Shown in pieces: positions 5,448-6,652 of a stretch of DNA of 6,652 nucleotides; position 1 is the first letter of the stretch; every line of letters starts with the position of its first letter. The stretch comes from Gammaproteobacteria bacterium. Lineage in GTDB: Bacteria; Pseudomonadota; Gammaproteobacteria; GCA-001735895. The DNA lies in NCBI GenBank assembly GCA_003645435.1, contig QNFD01000153.1, positions 1-6,652 of the forward strand, in the 5' to 3' direction. The notes beneath the pieces are model-generated. The model had not been told where the DNA came from. It worked only from the letters and a program-made list of their open reading frames with translations, and searched no databases. Both the position numbers and the translations under genes were made by a program.

Positions 5448-6466
5448 TGGAGGAAGAGCGTCTCATCAACCCACTGTCGAACGCCGAAGAAAGCTCGCAG
5501 GAACGAACGTTACGGCCGAAAACATTAAAGGATTATGTGGGCCAGAACGAAGTCTGTGAACAAATGGAGATATTCATTCAGGCGGCCAGACATCGAAACG
5601 AGGCCCTCGATCACGTACTCGTATTTGGTCCGCCCGGTCTCGGTAAAACAACCCTGTCACATATTATTGCGAATGAAATGCAGGTTAGCCTGCGGCAGAC
5701 ATCGGGCCCGGTGATCGAAAAACCGGGTGACCTGGCGGCAATTCTAACCAACCTGGAAGAACACGACGTATTGTTTATCGATGAGATTCATCGCCTCAGC
5801 CCGGTAGTAGAGGAAATACTCTACCCGGCAATGGAGGATTACCAACTCGATATCATGATTGGCGACGGACCCGCGGCGCGATCAATCAAGCTCGACCTGC
5901 CGCCTTTCACGCTGGTTGGGGCTACCATGCGAGCCGGCCTGCTAACCTCGCCGCTGCGCGATCGGTTCGGCATCGTGCAACGGCTCGAATTTTATTCGAG
6001 TGAAGATCTGAGCACGATTATCCTGCGCTCCGCGGCATTGCTCGGAATTGAAATTGGCGAGGGCGGGGCCGGGGAGATCGCGAAACGATCACGAGGCACG
6101 CCCAGAATCGCAAACCGCTTGTTAAGACGCGCCCGGGACTATGCCCAGGTAAAGGCCGATGGGGTCATCAGTGTTGAGGTTGCTAATGCCGCACTCGACA
6201 TGTTGAAGGTTGACCAGTCGGGTCTCGATCATATGGACCGGCGATTAATCCTCTCGTTGATCGAGAAATTTGAAGGTGGCCCGGTAGGTGTCGAGAGCCT
6301 GGCAGCGGCTATCGGTGAGGAACGCGGTACCATCGAAGATGTCATTGAACCTTACCTGATCCAGCAGGGACTTATGATGCGAACACCACGAGGTCGTGTG
6401 GTAACATCGCTGGCTTATTCGCACTTTGGGTTTAAACAATCGGGACAAGGTGAAATTAGTCTCTAG
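5444..6466 (+). CDS. ruvB: Holliday junction branch migration ATPase RuvB
   Basis: RuvB is the hexameric AAA+ motor that pumps DNA through the RuvA-bound junction. The product is 340 residues and collinear with E. coli RuvB through at least residue 230. Walker A is GPPGLGKTT at 62-70 (K68), Walker B is LFIDEIH at 110-116 (D113, E114), the arginine finger is R174 in SPLRDRFG, and the sensor-2 segment is [13 protein letters not shown] at 217-229. The C-terminal winged helix holds the [20 protein letters not shown] and RTPRGR blocks. One departure is GATMRAG at 159-165, where the family normally reads GATTRAG. The start is ambiguous. GTG 5444 gives a length matching E. coli and a 4-nt GTGA overlap with ruvA. 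ATG 5447, one codon later, is preceded by GGTGA at 5435-5439 with 7-nt spacing and may be the true initiator. The next gene is tolQ rather than ybgC. Confidence 0.98.
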   Translation: MMEEERLINPLSNAEESSQERTLRPKTLKDYVGQNEVCEQMEIFIQAARHRNEALDHVLVFGPPGLGKTTLSHIIANEMQVSLRQTSGPVIEKPGDLAAILTNLEEHDVLFIDEIHRLSPVVEEILYPAMEDYQLDIMIGDGPAARSIKLDLPPFTLVGATMRAGLLTSPLRDRFGIVQRLEFYSSEDLSTIILRSAALLGIEIGEGGAGEIAKRSRGTPRIANRLLRRARDYAQVKADGVISVEVANAALDMLKVDQSGLDHMDRRLILSLIEKFEGGPVGVESLAAAIGEERGTIEDVIEPYLIQQGLMMRTPRGRVVTSLAYSHFGFKQSGQGEISL

Positions 6467-6491
6467 CCGGGACCCTCAACTGCAGTTATGG

Positions 6492-6504
6492 TCTGCGCAG
6501 CAGA
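6492..6504 (+). repeat. Small inverted repeat between ruvB and tolQ
   Basis: TCTGC and GCAGA form a perfect 5-bp stem with a 3-nt loop, 25 nt after the ruvB stop. Just upstream, AACTGCAGTT at 6478-6487 is a 10-bp palindrome. The hairpin is followed by only three T, so it is not a convincing intrinsic terminator. It might be a weak attenuator or chance. Confidence 0.3.
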
Positions 6505-6534
6505 TTTCCAATTGATACAAAAGACGATTTTAAA

Positions 6535-6652
6535 ATGACTGATACCTCCATATTATCTTTGATGCTGAATGCCAGTATTCCAGTTCAACTGGTACTGCTA
6601 ATTTTGCTGTTCGCATCGATATTTTCCTGGGCCCTGATGTATGTTAAGCGCA
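6535..6652 (+). CDS. tolQ: Tol-Pal system protein TolQ, N-terminal part (3' end outside window)
   Basis: Thirty-nine codons are visible from the ATG at 6535. The protein begins MTDTSILSLMLNASIPVQLV, close in pattern to E. coli TolQ ([20 protein letters not shown]). A hydrophobic stretch at about residues 16-35 is the first transmembrane segment, ending FSWALMYVKR, which parallels the family's SWAIIIQR. TolQ is an inner-membrane proton-channel subunit. With TolR it energises TolA and the Tol-Pal complex that keeps the outer membrane attached during division. The related ExbB and MotA families share the fold, but the N-terminal pattern and the position after ruvCAB favour TolQ. No strong Shine-Dalgarno is visible; AAAGACGA at 6519-6526 is a poor candidate. 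The 68-nt gap after ruvB allows cotranscription or a short promoter, and I cannot identify one. Confidence 0.9.
   Translation, partial: MTDTSILSLMLNASIPVQLVLLILLFASIFSWALMYVKR

Overview
This window is a compact, single-strand block of housekeeping genes from a gammaproteobacterium, most likely an uncultured or marine lineage (the lineage is inference). The evidence is the order yebC-ruvC-ruvA-ruvB-tolQ, a tatB-tatC pair, and RuvC and RuvB proteins that align with the E. coli proteins almost residue for residue. All genes read on the + strand. I see no mobile element, CRISPR array, tRNA or rRNA, and no sign of recent transfer.

Layout. (1) 1-1173: end of the Tat export operon. A lysine-rich reading frame, inferred to be the tail of TatB, is followed 3 nt later by complete tatC. 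(2) 1207-2745: gpmI, the cofactor-independent phosphoglycerate mutase of glycolysis and gluconeogenesis, 33 nt after tatC. (3) 2807-3466: a CRP/FNR-family regulator preceded by an AT-rich leader. A near-consensus CRP-type palindrome there overlaps the gene's own ribosome binding site. (4) 3538-6466: yebC followed by ruvC, ruvA and ruvB, the Holliday-junction resolution module, with ruvC/ruvA and ruvA/ruvB overlapping by 4 nt. (5) 6535 to the end: the first 39 codons of tolQ, start of the Tol-Pal envelope operon. The usual gene between ruvB and tolQ, ybgC, is absent.

How the genes work together. TatB and TatC form the receptor for folded proteins carrying twin-arginine signals. RuvA and RuvB drive branch migration of Holliday junctions and RuvC cuts them. 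YebC is a conserved translation or regulatory factor commonly found beside ruvC. GpmI and the CRP-like regulator sit between the Tat and Ruv modules, so a central-carbon enzyme lies next to a possible cyclic-nucleotide-responsive regulator.

I found no undescribed multi-gene system. The points most worth a second look are the putative autoregulatory operator of the CRP-like gene, changes in that protein's predicted cAMP pocket, a methionine in the RuvB sensor-1 motif, the opposite charges of the TatB and TatC tails, and the missing ybgC.
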